Assembly: GCA_930987725.1 (NCBI GenBank)
Contig: CAKNKY010000012.1
Span: 1-54,509 of the forward strand
DNA length: 54,509 nt
Origin: an uncultured Anaeromassilibacillus sp.
GTDB lineage: Bacteria > Bacillota > Clostridia > Oscillospirales > Acutalibacteraceae
Direction: 5' to 3'
Shown: positions 45,101 through 54,386 of the stretch, piece after piece
Numbering within the stretch: position 1 is the stretch's first letter
Layout of the letters: each line of letters starts with the position of its first letter
Notes under the pieces: generated by a model
The model's database searches: none
The model's input: the letters and a program-made list of their open reading frames with translations, nothing else
What the model was told of the DNA's origin: nothing
Position numbers and translations under genes: made by a program

Positions 45101-45514
45101 TCATGTCTTTTTCACAAATTGCGTGCGGCACACCGGGCAGGTAATCTGGATTTTCCCTTTTCCCCGCGGTACGCGCAGCTTGTTTTTGCAGTGAGGACAG
45201 GTAAAATAACGGTGATCCCTGTCCTTGAGCTGAGCCGTTCTGCTTGTAAAAAATCCTTTTATACGATTCCAGATATTCAGGAATTTCTGGTTTTCCGCCC
45301 ATCGCTTCGCCCGGTTGCGGGAAAACATGCGGAACAGAATCAGGAAGAACAGCAGCCAGGCAAGAATGGGAAACAGCACAAACCCGGAAAACATTCCGGC
45401 GGCCCATAAAATGAGATAGAGAATCAGCAGCAGCCAGTTGAGCTGATCGCCGCCATAGCGGCCTGCCATAACCCGCTGCAGCCACATTTGAAACCGTCCA
45501 AACCAGTTATTCAT
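45101..45514 (-). CDS. Small membrane protein with C-terminal zinc ribbon
   Basis: A 137-residue protein of unknown function. Two hydrophobic segments (about 26-45 and 47-65) are followed by a basic linker and a zinc-ribbon-like end with CPHCKNKLRVPRGKGK and CPVCRTQF, two CPxC pairs. It may be a ribbon-tethered sensor or assembly factor. It overlaps the MarR gene by eight bases; ATG 45514 has GGAGG only three bases upstream, so coupling to MarR translation is likely. Confidence 0.8.
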   Translation of the reverse strand: MNNWFGRFQMWLQRVMAGRYGGDQLNWLLLILYLILWAAGMFSGFVLFPILAWLLFFLILFRMFSRNRAKRWAENQKFLNIWNRIKGFFTSRTAQLKDRDHRYFTCPHCKNKLRVPRGKGKIQITCPVCRTQFVKKT

Positions 45515-45965
45515 TGTCCTCCATCCTGTCCTTTCCCAAGTGTGTGCGCAGAATCTCCGTGGCCTGCAACAGCGTGCGGAGCTCCTCTTCCGCATATTCC
45601 TCCAGTGTGCCTGCAAGCCGGGCCCGCGCATCGCACAACAGCGATTCCAACACCGCGCGGCCGTTTTCCGTCAAATCCAGCAAAACCATGCGGCGATTTT
45701 CCCGGCTCTGTTCCCGGCGCACATACCCGCGCTCTTCCAAAGCACGCGCAACCTTCGTAAATTGCTGAGGGGAAACGCAGAGCTCCTCTGCGAGCTGTGT
45801 CATGCAGAAAGGTTCCGCCGCGCGGTCAAGCAGAATCATCGTCTGCAGCTGTGTGGACGGAAGATCCGAAAGCACACATTTCCGGCTGATTTGAAAGATA
45901 CGGCGAAACAAAAGCGGCATCAGACACAGGCTGTTCTGCGCCAACTGATCCCTGAGGTCTTTCAC
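45507..45965 (-). CDS. MarR family transcriptional regulator
   Basis: A 152-residue winged-helix repressor. The recognition helix region reads MTQLAEELCVSPQQFTKVARALEERGYVRRE and the wing SRENRRMVLLDLTENG; the C-terminal helix dimerises. GTG 45965 after AGGAG is chosen, because the ATG at 45998 lies in the -10 hexamer of a near-consensus promoter and cannot be translated from it. It is co-transcribed with a zinc-ribbon membrane protein. Target unknown; it may control its own operon. Confidence 0.9.
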   Translation of the reverse strand: MKDLRDQLAQNSLCLMPLLFRRIFQISRKCVLSDLPSTQLQTMILLDRAAEPFCMTQLAEELCVSPQQFTKVARALEERGYVRREQSRENRRMVLLDLTENGRAVLESLLCDARARLAGTLEEYAEEELRTLLQATEILRTHLGKDRMEDNE

Positions 45966-45996
45966 TGCATCATCTCCTACCGATTTTCTGGCGAAC

Positions 45997-46025
45997 ATTA
46001 TAGCGGAGCAGGAAGGCCCTGTCAA
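45997..46025 (-). promoter_or_regulatory. Near-consensus promoter of the MarR operon
   Basis: Minus strand TTGACA, a 17-base spacer and TATAAT, both hexamers perfect. Transcription starts near 45990. Confidence 0.85.
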
Positions 46026-46034
46026 TAAACAAAC

Positions 46035-46087
46035 CATGAACAATACATAAAGTTTTATTGTAAATAAAAGTTTACTTTTTGTTCATG
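46035..46087. repeat. Inverted repeat between marR and ftsH
   Basis: CATGAACAA (46035-46043) and TTGTTCATG (46079-46087) are perfect arms 35 bases apart, with AT-rich ATAAAGTTTTA/ATAAAAGTTTA direct repeats between. Possible operator region. A TATAAT at 46108-46113 may be the ftsH -10. Confidence 0.45.
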
Positions 46088-46198
46088 CAATTTGTTTTTT
46101 GGGCTTCTATAATGACCTCAAGCCGAACGGGGAATTCTAATCCGCACAGGGTTTGGAATTCGTGAAAAGGCAGTAAGAGAAACAGGAGGCATACGCCT

Positions 46199-48055
<1,857 letters not shown>

Positions 48056-48067
48056 CCAGTGCTGAAT

Positions 48068-48109
48068 AAACGGCCGGGATCGCATGATGAAAAGCGATCC
48101 CGGCCGTTT
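48068..48109. terminator. ftsH terminator
   Basis: AAACGGCCGGGATCGC pairs perfectly (16 bp) with GCGATCCCGGCCGTTT around a 10-base loop; T-rich on the plus strand, and convergent with the ABC operon. Confidence 0.9.
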
Positions 48110-48123
48110 TCTTGTTTGAAGGC

Positions 48124-48963
48124 TTATTCCAGATTCAATTTATATTTGAGAATCTGATGCGTGGCGATGTAATATCCGGCGCTCAGCACGAGTTCAAACG
48201 CGGTCAGGCCGGCGAGCACAAGCTCCACCATGCCGACAGCCGCCTCATACGTCCAAAGCAGTTCCCCGTTCCAGGTAAGGGAACGGAAGAAGGATTCCAG
48301 GAAAAAGACGCCGCCGCTGATGAGAAAGCCTGTGAGGATCTGCTCGGCAAAGCTGAACAGCAGATAGAACCCGATGCCGGCAAGCACACGGTGATTCTTG
48401 ACCTGGCTGCCGGTGGCGATGGCGCCGTAAATCTGCAGGTAGCCATGCACCGCACAGGAAAGCAGGAAGAGCAGGAGCAGCAGCGTAATGAGCCATGCGT
48501 GAAATCCGCCCTGGCGGTACAGCTCGCCAACCGCTGCGAAAAAGTCTGCCAAATTGGAAAAGAGATTCTGATCCGCCATCAGGATGAAGAACGTCAGGAT
48601 GCAGACCAGCACGCTGCACACCGACCAGACAAGGGAAACAATCAGCTTGTTCCAGATGTGCTGCGCCGTGGTGACGGGAAGGGTAAACATCAGATAGCCC
48701 TCATCCCCCATCAGATTTCTGTAAAACCGGAGGACGGCCACCAGGAATGTGATGACACACACGCCAATGAGGCTCAGAATGTAAAACGTGACAATCACAA
48801 ACGTGGGAATGTTCACAAACATGTTCTGCAGGAATTCATTGCTCTGCAGCGTGACGGAAAGCGTCACACGCGACATAACCGCCAGCACGATCAAAAGCAG
48901 ATAAGCCGGCAGGAAATACCGCGCCGTGGCCTGAAATTCGGCTTTCATCAATTTTCTCAGCAT
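48124..48963 (-). CDS. ABC-2-like transporter permease
   Basis: A 279-residue membrane protein with about six helices (roughly 18-35, 55-80, 108-128, 152-180, 195-220, 232-262), matching an ABC-2 or YtrC/D-type exporter permease. No binding or enzyme motif is visible. ATG 48963 follows GGGAGG and overlaps the ATPase gene by seven bases. Together with the ATPase and a YtrA-like GntR repressor it makes a three-gene cell-envelope-type module. Confidence 0.88.
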   Translation of the reverse strand: MLRKLMKAEFQATARYFLPAYLLLIVLAVMSRVTLSVTLQSNEFLQNMFVNIPTFVIVTFYILSLIGVCVITFLVAVLRFYRNLMGDEGYLMFTLPVTTAQHIWNKLIVSLVWSVCSVLVCILTFFILMADQNLFSNLADFFAAVGELYRQGGFHAWLITLLLLLFLLSCAVHGYLQIYGAIATGSQVKNHRVLAGIGFYLLFSFAEQILTGFLISGGVFFLESFFRSLTWNGELLWTYEAAVGMVELVLAGLTAFELVLSAGYYIATHQILKYKLNLE

Positions 48964-49655
48964 CTGAATACCTCCCGAAACAGTGTATCGACGCTCTTCC
49001 CCTGCTTATCGCGGATGTTGTCAACGGAATCGCTCAGCACAATGGTTCCCCCGTTGATGAAAATCACGTCGTCCAGAACATTTTCCACGTCGGCAATCAG
49101 GTGGGTCGAGATGAGAACCGTGCCCTCCTGATTGTAGTTTGTGATGATGGTGTGCAGAATGAAATCACGTGCGGCAGGATCCACTCCGCCGATCGGCTCA
49201 TCAAGCAAATAAAGCTGCGCGCGCCGGCTCATCACCAGGATCAGCTGCACCTTCTCCTTTGTGCCTTTGCTCATCGTTTTCAGCTTCTGCATGGGGTCCA
49301 GATTCAGCCTGTGCAGCATGTCATAGGCACGCGCCGTGTCAAAGTCAGCATAGAAATCCTGAAAGAAGCGGATGAGCTGCGCCACGTTCATCCAGTTGTT
49401 CAGGTAAGTACGGTCCGGCAAATAGGAGACAACCTTTTTCGTCTCCACACCGGGGGTGCGGCCGTTCACCAAAAGCTGGCCGCTGTCCGGAGTGAGCAGG
49501 CCGTTGCAAAGCTTGAGGAACGTACTCTTCCCGCTTCCGTTCGGCCCCAAAAGCCCCACAATCCGCCCGCGGGGAACCTGCAGGCTGATCCCACCGACCG
49601 CGCGGCAGCCTGGAAATGTTTTCACGAGATCACAACATTCAATGATCGGGGTCAT
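48957..49655 (-). CDS. ABC transporter ATP-binding protein with altered signature
   Basis: A 232-residue ABC ATPase. Walker A GPNGSGKST near 37, Walker B LYLLDEPIGGVDPAARD near 150 and the switch His (ISTHLI) are intact, but the LSGGQ signature reads MSKGTKEKVQLILVM, as in many YtrB/antibiotic-exporter-like ATPases. ATG 49655 follows GGAGG and overlaps the GntR stop by four bases (ATGA). It pairs with the permease downstream; substrate is unknown, with export of a lipid or antimicrobial being likely. Confidence 0.92.
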   Translation of the reverse strand: MTPIIECCDLVKTFPGCRAVGGISLQVPRGRIVGLLGPNGSGKSTFLKLCNGLLTPDSGQLLVNGRTPGVETKKVVSYLPDRTYLNNWMNVAQLIRFFQDFYADFDTARAYDMLHRLNLDPMQKLKTMSKGTKEKVQLILVMSRRAQLYLLDEPIGGVDPAARDFILHTIITNYNQEGTVLISTHLIADVENVLDDVIFINGGTIVLSDSVDNIRDKQGKSVDTLFREVFRC

Positions 49656-50020
49656 TTTGATTTCTCCTCCGTTCGATTTATCATGGTCATGGTTTGCTCT
49701 TTCGTGTAACCAAGGTAGGACATATCTTCCATGAATTGGAAAATGAGCTGCTCCGCCATTTCTTTTTTTGTTTCCATAATTTTCTCCTGTTCCTCCGTCA
49801 CATATCTGCCGCTTGTGCGCTGTGTAAAGATCAGACCGTCTTCCTCCAGCTTGACGAGAGCCCGCTGCATGGTGTTGGGATTTACCGCCGCTTCCGCCGC
49901 CAGCTCGCGCACAGAGGGCAGCCGGGAACCGGCCGGATAAACACCCGTGACAATCATGCGCTGAAGCTGCCCGACAAGCTGCGCGTAGAGAGGCCGATCG
50001 GACTGTAAGCTCCACGCCAT
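49652..50020 (-). CDS. GntR family regulator, YtrA type
   Basis: A 122-residue short GntR-family repressor. The winged helix (YAQLVGQLQRMIVTGVYPAG, LPSVRELAAEAAVNPNTMQRAL) is complete and the C-terminal part is too small for an effector domain, which defines the YtrA subfamily. YtrA members repress adjacent ABC transporter operons and respond to cell-wall antibiotics. ATG 50020 follows GAGGTGG. A perfect 14-bp operator lies in its promoter. Confidence 0.93.
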   Translation of the reverse strand: MAWSLQSDRPLYAQLVGQLQRMIVTGVYPAGSRLPSVRELAAEAAVNPNTMQRALVKLEEDGLIFTQRTSGRYVTEEQEKIMETKKEMAEQLIFQFMEDMSYLGYTKEQTMTMINRTEEKSK

Positions 50021-50035
50021 GGAACCACCTCTTTT

Positions 50036-50069
50036 GTATTATTGTATTATGAACTTAATACAATAATAC
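50036..50069. promoter_or_regulatory. Operator of the YtrA-type regulator
   Basis: GTATTATTGTATTA and TAATACAATAATAC, perfect 14-bp arms around TGAACT. It overlaps the -10 of the promoter at 50063-50090, so binding would block polymerase. Confidence 0.85.
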
Positions 50070-50090
50070 ACCGTTTCCCCCATTTGTCAA
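50063..50090 (-). promoter_or_regulatory. Promoter of the YtrA-ABC operon
   Basis: Minus strand TTGACA, a 16-base spacer and TATTAT. Confidence 0.75.
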
Positions 50091-50107
50091 GAGGAAAACG
50101 ATGTATT

Positions 50108-50626
50108 TTAGAAAAACAATCGAATGACCAAGCCTGCACACAGACAGGAGACGAGATGGCCGGCCAGTGCCGCCAAAAGGATACCCGCATTTCCCTTTTC
50201 ACGAACGGCACCAAAATAAACCGCAATACAGTAGAATGCCGTTTCCGTGGAACCCGCCAGCACGGAAGCTACACGGCCGGAAAAGCTGTCCGGCCCTTCG
50301 CTCTCGAGCAGCTGCGCCAGCAAAGCGGTGGAGCCGCTGCCTGAAACCGGTTTGAGAAGGGCAAGAGGAACGGTTTCCGCCGGCAAGCCCACAAGCGATG
50401 CAAACGGCTGCACCCAGGAAGCCGCCAGCTCCAGTGCACCGGATGCCTGCAGCATGGAGATGGCAAGCAAAAGCCCTGTGAGCACCGGGAGCAGTGACAC
50501 GCAAGCATGTAATCCTTCCTTTGCCCCCTCCGAAAAGAGCTCAAACACCGGCACGTGCCGGCATACTGCCGCCAACACGAGCAGGCCAAGAAAAACCGGC
50601 ACGAGAAACGAAGCCCAGTCACCCAT
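50108..50626 (-). CDS. spmB: Spore maturation protein B
   Basis: A 172-residue nucleoside-recognition/gate-domain membrane protein. Together with SpmA it is needed for spore core dehydration in Bacillus. Five or so helices and the motif LKPVSGSGSTALLAQLL then GSTETAFYCIAVYFGAV match SpmB. ATG 50626 follows GGGAG and overlaps spmA by eight bases. Its presence supports sporulation ability, though relatives also occur in non-spore-formers. Confidence 0.93.
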   Translation of the reverse strand: MGDWASFLVPVFLGLLVLAAVCRHVPVFELFSEGAKEGLHACVSLLPVLTGLLLAISMLQASGALELAASWVQPFASLVGLPAETVPLALLKPVSGSGSTALLAQLLESEGPDSFSGRVASVLAGSTETAFYCIAVYFGAVREKGNAGILLAALAGHLVSCLCAGLVIRLFF

Positions 50627-51194
50627 GGAAACGCTCCCACACAAAGAGAACTGTCAGAGCTGCTGCCAGAGACAAGGCGGAAGTGATCCAAATGGCCGGA
50701 AGAATATCAAAGGGATGTGCGGAACCTGCCGCGGCACGCAGGGCCCCCAATGTGGTAGGAAGCAATTGCAGTGAAGCCGTGTTGAGCACTACGAATCGTG
50801 CCATACCGCGGCTGACGCCTCTTCCCCCGTGTTCCTCAGAAAGCGCGTGCATGGCTTCGATCCCCATCGGAGTCGCCGCATTTCCGAGCCCGAGAAGATT
50901 GGCGGTGAGATTCATGCACACAGCCTGTTCTGCTTTTCCGCCCGGCCGGCATCCGGGCAGCAGGCGCCGGACGCCGGGACGAAGGATGCTTGCCAGCAAA
51001 CTTGTGGCTCCTGCCGCTTCCGCTGCCTTCAAAAAGCCGGTCCAGGCCATCATGGCCCCAGCCATGGCAAGGGAAAGTTCCACAGCATTCTGTGCGCCGG
51101 AAAACACTGCTTCCGACAGCGCACTCATTTTTCCAGTTGCAAGCGCGCAAATCAAGCTTATCAGGATCATACCTGCCCAGACAACATTCAGCAA
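50619..51194 (-). CDS. spmA: Spore maturation protein A
   Basis: A 191-residue membrane protein of the nucleoside recognition family. MNLTANLLGLGNAATPMGIEAM near residue 93 is the SpmA signature, with helices at about 3-22, 40-60, 135-155 and 165-185. TTG 51194 after AAGGAGG is the start; no ATG fits. It is first in the spmA-spmB pair. No late-sporulation sigma-G/K promoter was evident by eye upstream. Confidence 0.93.
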   Translation of the reverse strand: MLNVVWAGMILISLICALATGKMSALSEAVFSGAQNAVELSLAMAGAMMAWTGFLKAAEAAGATSLLASILRPGVRRLLPGCRPGGKAEQAVCMNLTANLLGLGNAATPMGIEAMHALSEEHGGRGVSRGMARFVVLNTASLQLLPTTLGALRAAAGSAHPFDILPAIWITSALSLAAALTVLFVWERFHG

Positions 51195-51438
51195 GGCTTC
51201 CGCCTCCTTTTTCTGCTAATCATATGACTTTACAGGCAAAATATGACAGATGGGAAACTCTCTTCTTCCGGCAGGCAGTTATGTGAATTATTTTCACTTA
51301 AAAAACAGGCAAATTTTTTTCACAACAACGCGCTTTTTTACAGGCTAAAAAGAAAAAAATGCAGCGACAGCGGGCTTTTTGGGGAGAAATGATTCGTCAA
51401 AAATCATTTCAGTTCGCAAAAAGTTAACAATCCTGAAC
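51195..51438. other. Gene-free AT-rich stretch with a possible Spo0A box
   Basis: Between spmA and the AbrB-like gene. It contains the hairpin GAAATGATT...AATCATTTC (about 51386-51410), and TGACGAA on the minus strand (51393-51399), in the context TTTTTGACGAATCA, which fits the Spo0A box TGNCGAA. A run of T and A near 51290-51360 has no coding. Confidence 0.4.
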
Positions 51439-51467
51439 TTGACTTTATTTCCACAATCTACTATCAT
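51439..51467 (+). promoter_or_regulatory. Promoter of the AbrB-like gene
   Basis: TTGACT, a 17-base spacer and TATCAT; the start would lie about 50 bases before ATG 51525. Confidence 0.7.
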
Positions 51468-51524
51468 AAAAATGGAGCCCTGACATTTTTCTACAGGAAT
51501 TTGGAAGAAAGGAACGTGCCAGAC

Positions 51525-51779
51525 ATGAAATCCACAGGAATCGTCCGTCCAATTGACAACCTCGGCCGTATCGTTATTCCGACAGAGTTACGCAAGACTC
51601 TACACATCAATGAGAGAGATCCTCTTGAAATTTTTGTGGATGGAAATTGCATCATTCTGAAGAAATATCAGCCTTCTTGCGTCTTTTGTGACAGCATGGA
51701 CAATATTATGACCTACAAGGGTTATAATGTGTGCCAGAACTGCATGAAGAAGCTCGGCACACTGGCCGACAACATGTAA
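51525..51779 (+). CDS. AbrB/SpoVT family regulator with C-terminal zinc finger
   Basis: An 84-residue transition-state regulator. The swapped-hairpin AbrB domain (STGIVRPIDNLGRIVIPTEL, RDPLEIFVDGNCIILKKY) fills residues 3-48. The rest carries two Cys pairs, CVFCD and CQNC, suggesting a small zinc finger in place of the usual C-terminal domain. ATG 51525 follows AAAGGA. AbrB represses stationary-phase genes until Spo0A~P shuts it off; a Spo0A-like box upstream would fit, but its position is not tested. Single-gene unit with terminator. Confidence 0.92.
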   Translation: MKSTGIVRPIDNLGRIVIPTELRKTLHINERDPLEIFVDGNCIILKKYQPSCVFCDSMDNIMTYKGYNVCQNCMKKLGTLADNM

Positions 51780-51798
51780 TCCCTTTATCAGGGCAAAT

Positions 51799-51843
51799 AA
51801 CGCCCGCCTTGTCTTTCCTTCATGAAAGAACAAGGCGGGCGTT
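51799..51843. terminator. Terminator after the AbrB-like gene
   Basis: AACGCCCGCCTTGTCTTTC pairs with GAAAGAACAAGGCGGGCGTT (one bulge) around a six-base loop; T-tract on the plus strand, usable by the convergent peptidase gene too. Confidence 0.85.
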
Positions 51844-51853
51844 TTTATATATA

Positions 51854-53224
51854 TCAGGCCGTCAGCATCCGATACATGGCTTCCAGGCAAATCTGCGCAT
51901 GCTGCATGAATCGGGATAGTTCAATGTTCTCCCCGGTGTTATGCAAGCGGCGATCCGGTTCATCTGCAAAGAAGGGGCCAAAAGCGACACCGTTGCCCCG
52001 CAGAGCACGGGCATACGTACCGCCGCCCGTCGCATAAAGCGCTGCAGGCTGGCCCATCACAGCCTGATAAGCATCACTCAGCAAGCGGACAAGCTGGCTG
52101 TCACCCGGCAAATAGAGCGGCTCGGAAATAAGGCGCTCTGCCACCGTCAGGCCAGCTGCCTCCACCTGCTCTGCAATACGGGAGGCGATCCAGTTTCCGT
52201 CCTTTGTCACGGGGTAACGGATGTCGATGGAGAAGGAAGCGCCCTCCTCCGAAACGGAAACGAGGCCCAGATTGAGCGTAAGCGGACCGGATTCCGCATC
52301 CTCAAGCCGGACGCCGAGAGACGTTCCGTCGTATTCCATGCCAATATGGCGGTTCAGGAACGTCAAAAGCGAACCGAGCTCCTGCTCGGAAAAGACGGAA
52401 GCCAGCAGGGTAATCAAGCGGGAGGCCGCATTGTCGCCCTCCTGGGGCTGCATGGCATGTGCCGAGGTGCCATGAGCCGTCACGCGCACGCCCTCTTCCA
52501 TCGGCTCAAACGCAAAGCGGCCGCCGCGGGCAGCTTCCACCAGACGCTCCACCTGCTCTGCCGTACAGCAAAGCTCCGCTTTCGCTTCACCGGGAACGGC
52601 GTTGACCACCGTGCCGGCAGAAAAAGAGCGCACCACAGGGGAAGAAACAGCACTGTTTACACGCAGCATGACACGGCCCTTTTCTCTGTTGCAGATGCCG
52701 TAGTCTGCATCCGGTGTGAAGCCCATGACAGGCAGCGGCTCCTTTTGATAATAATACGCGAGATCTTCGCTGCCCGTTTCCTCCGCAGCGCCGAACACAA
52801 CGCGCAGACGGCGTTTGGCAGGCACCTGCTCCTCCTTGAGAACTTTCAGACAATACAGCGCCACAATGGCTGCGCCCTTGTCGTCTGCCGTGCCGCGCCC
52901 AAAGCAATGACCGTCACAGGTGGACATGACAAAAGGATCTCCCTCCCAGCCGTCTCCGGCAGGGACAACATCCACATGGGCCAGCACGGCGGCCGTCTCT
53001 TCCCCCTCGCCATATTCGGCATGGCCGGCATAATTGTCCACGTTCTTCACGGAGAGGCCCATGCCCTCCGCCATGGAAAGAATGGTCTGCAGCGCGCGGG
53101 TGGATTCGCGGCCAAACGGCATTCCCGGCTCAGCCGCGGAACGCACGGACGGAATCGACACCAACGTGGCAAGGTCGCGCAGAATGTCGTCCTGATATTT
53201 GAGAATCTTTTCACCGAAACTCAT
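51854..53224 (-). CDS. M20 family dipeptidase (PepV/Sapep type)
   Basis: A 456-residue metallodipeptidase of family M20, which frees amino acids from dipeptides in the cytosol. Metal residues follow the family order: AVLAHVDVVPAGDGWEGDPF near 80, GRGTADDKGA near 112, GAAEETGSEDLAYY near 147, then Asp in TPDADY and a final His near 435. The lid domain is in the middle. ATG 53224 follows AAAGGAG. It follows DUF2752 by 26 bases and is probably co-transcribed with it and DUF4190. Confidence 0.93.
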   Translation of the reverse strand: MSFGEKILKYQDDILRDLATLVSIPSVRSAAEPGMPFGRESTRALQTILSMAEGMGLSVKNVDNYAGHAEYGEGEETAAVLAHVDVVPAGDGWEGDPFVMSTCDGHCFGRGTADDKGAAIVALYCLKVLKEEQVPAKRRLRVVFGAAEETGSEDLAYYYQKEPLPVMGFTPDADYGICNREKGRVMLRVNSAVSSPVVRSFSAGTVVNAVPGEAKAELCCTAEQVERLVEAARGGRFAFEPMEEGVRVTAHGTSAHAMQPQEGDNAASRLITLLASVFSEQELGSLLTFLNRHIGMEYDGTSLGVRLEDAESGPLTLNLGLVSVSEEGASFSIDIRYPVTKDGNWIASRIAEQVEAAGLTVAERLISEPLYLPGDSQLVRLLSDAYQAVMGQPAALYATGGGTYARALRGNGVAFGPFFADEPDRRLHNTGENIELSRFMQHAQICLEAMYRMLTA

Positions 53225-53250
53225 CAAATCTTCTCCTTTGCTCTAAATTT

Positions 53251-53670
53251 CTAAAGCCAAAAATAAGGATTCCATCCGCAAAACAAAGCGGTGTTCTTCC
53301 AGATAAACTGAAGCAGCAAAACGGCAAAGCCGATCCAAAAGGCAGGGAGAACTGGAAAGGCAGGAAGCTTTACACGCCTGCGCAGGCTCTCCCACGCCAG
53401 AAAGGACAGATACAAAACGGCAAAATAAGCCACAAACGGGTGATAACAAAAGCACGCAAGAAAATGAAACCGGCTCAACGCAAGGATTGCCCTCGTTGCC
53501 CCGCAGCCCGGACAAAACAGGCCGGTGGATTCCCGCACCCAGCAAGCAGGAAACAGAGAGAGCAACTCAGACCCGAACAGACGGACTGCCAGCCAAGCGA
53601 AAAAGAAAACCGGCAGAAGCCAAAGCCCCAGCCGGTACAGGTTTTCTTCCGTGGAACGGATCCGCTTCAT
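53251..53670 (-). CDS. DUF2752 membrane protein
   Basis: A 139-residue protein with three or four hydrophobic segments and the DUF2752 motif TGLFCPGCGATRAILALSR near residue 50. The conserved CPGCGxTRA is diagnostic of the family, whose function is unknown; its cysteines may bind metal or be redox-active. ATG 53670 shares one base with the TGA of the DUF4190 gene (TGATG), so the two are translationally coupled and may work together in the membrane. Confidence 0.9.
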   Translation of the reverse strand: MKRIRSTEENLYRLGLWLLPVFFFAWLAVRLFGSELLSLFPACWVRESTGLFCPGCGATRAILALSRFHFLACFCYHPFVAYFAVLYLSFLAWESLRRRVKLPAFPVLPAFWIGFAVLLLQFIWKNTALFCGWNPYFWL

Positions 53671-54245
53671 CAATAGTAATAATCAAAATAATGGCTGTAT
53701 TCGGCAAGATCCCCGGCTGCTCCCATGATGCCTGCCACAATCAGGATCAAAATAGACAGCACAATGCCGACAGCACCGGTGATAATGCCGGCCATCGCCA
53801 TGCCTTTTCCCTTGCGCCCTTTGGAGATGGACACAGCACCCAGCACAATCGCCACTACAGACAAAATCCAGGAAATCCAGCTGCCGCAGCAAAACACGAT
53901 GGAGAGAATGCCGCACACCATGGACCCGATGGCCAGTCCGCTTCCGCCCTGCGTCTGCAGCGGCTCCGCCTGATAAGAATACGGCGAAGACTGATAGGGA
54001 GAAGACTGATATTGCGGGGCCTGATAGGCAGAATTGGAATCATACCCACCCTGCTGGCCAGACTGGTAAGAAGTTTGAGACGCATAGGGATCGTTCGCAC
54101 CATACGGATTCTGCTGCGAATCGGATGAATACTGCGGGGGCTGATACTGAGGCGGCTGATAAGAGGATGCGTAGTCCTGAGCCTGCCTGTCCTGATCGTT
54201 CTGATTCTGGTCGTTGTTGGGGGAATACATGTTGTTAGGGTCCAT
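53670..54245 (-). CDS. DUF4190 membrane protein with Pro/Gln/Tyr-rich N-terminal region
   Basis: A 191-residue protein. The first 95 residues are low-complexity and Gln/Tyr/Pro/Ser/Asn-rich with short repeats (YQPPQYQPPQY, YQSSPYQSSPY), likely disordered. The DUF4190 part follows, with helices near 105-125, 128-142 and 150-172, and the motif GLAIGSMVCGILSIVFCCGS. Function is unknown. ATG 54245 follows AGGAGG, 100 bases after a consensus promoter, and it heads the DUF4190-DUF2752-dipeptidase unit. Confidence 0.9.
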   Translation of the reverse strand: MDPNNMYSPNNDQNQNDQDRQAQDYASSYQPPQYQPPQYSSDSQQNPYGANDPYASQTSYQSGQQGGYDSNSAYQAPQYQSSPYQSSPYSYQAEPLQTQGGSGLAIGSMVCGILSIVFCCGSWISWILSVVAIVLGAVSISKGRKGKGMAMAGIITGAVGIVLSILILIVAGIMGAAGDLAEYSHYFDYYY

Positions 54246-54357
54246 AGCGACTTTCCTCCTCTGCCCAAATCCGGCAAGACAATTTCCGGCATGCTGTACG
54301 GCACAGGGAAATTGTGCCGCATGTCATCCAAAAAGGCGCCCTGCCTTGTCTTGTTTT

Positions 54358-54386
54358 ATTATATCCGGTCGAAAAAAATTTGTCAA
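54358..54386 (-). promoter_or_regulatory. Promoter of the DUF4190 operon
   Basis: Minus strand TTGACA, a 17-base spacer and TATAAT, both perfect. The remaining 54387-54509 shows no gene. Confidence 0.85.
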
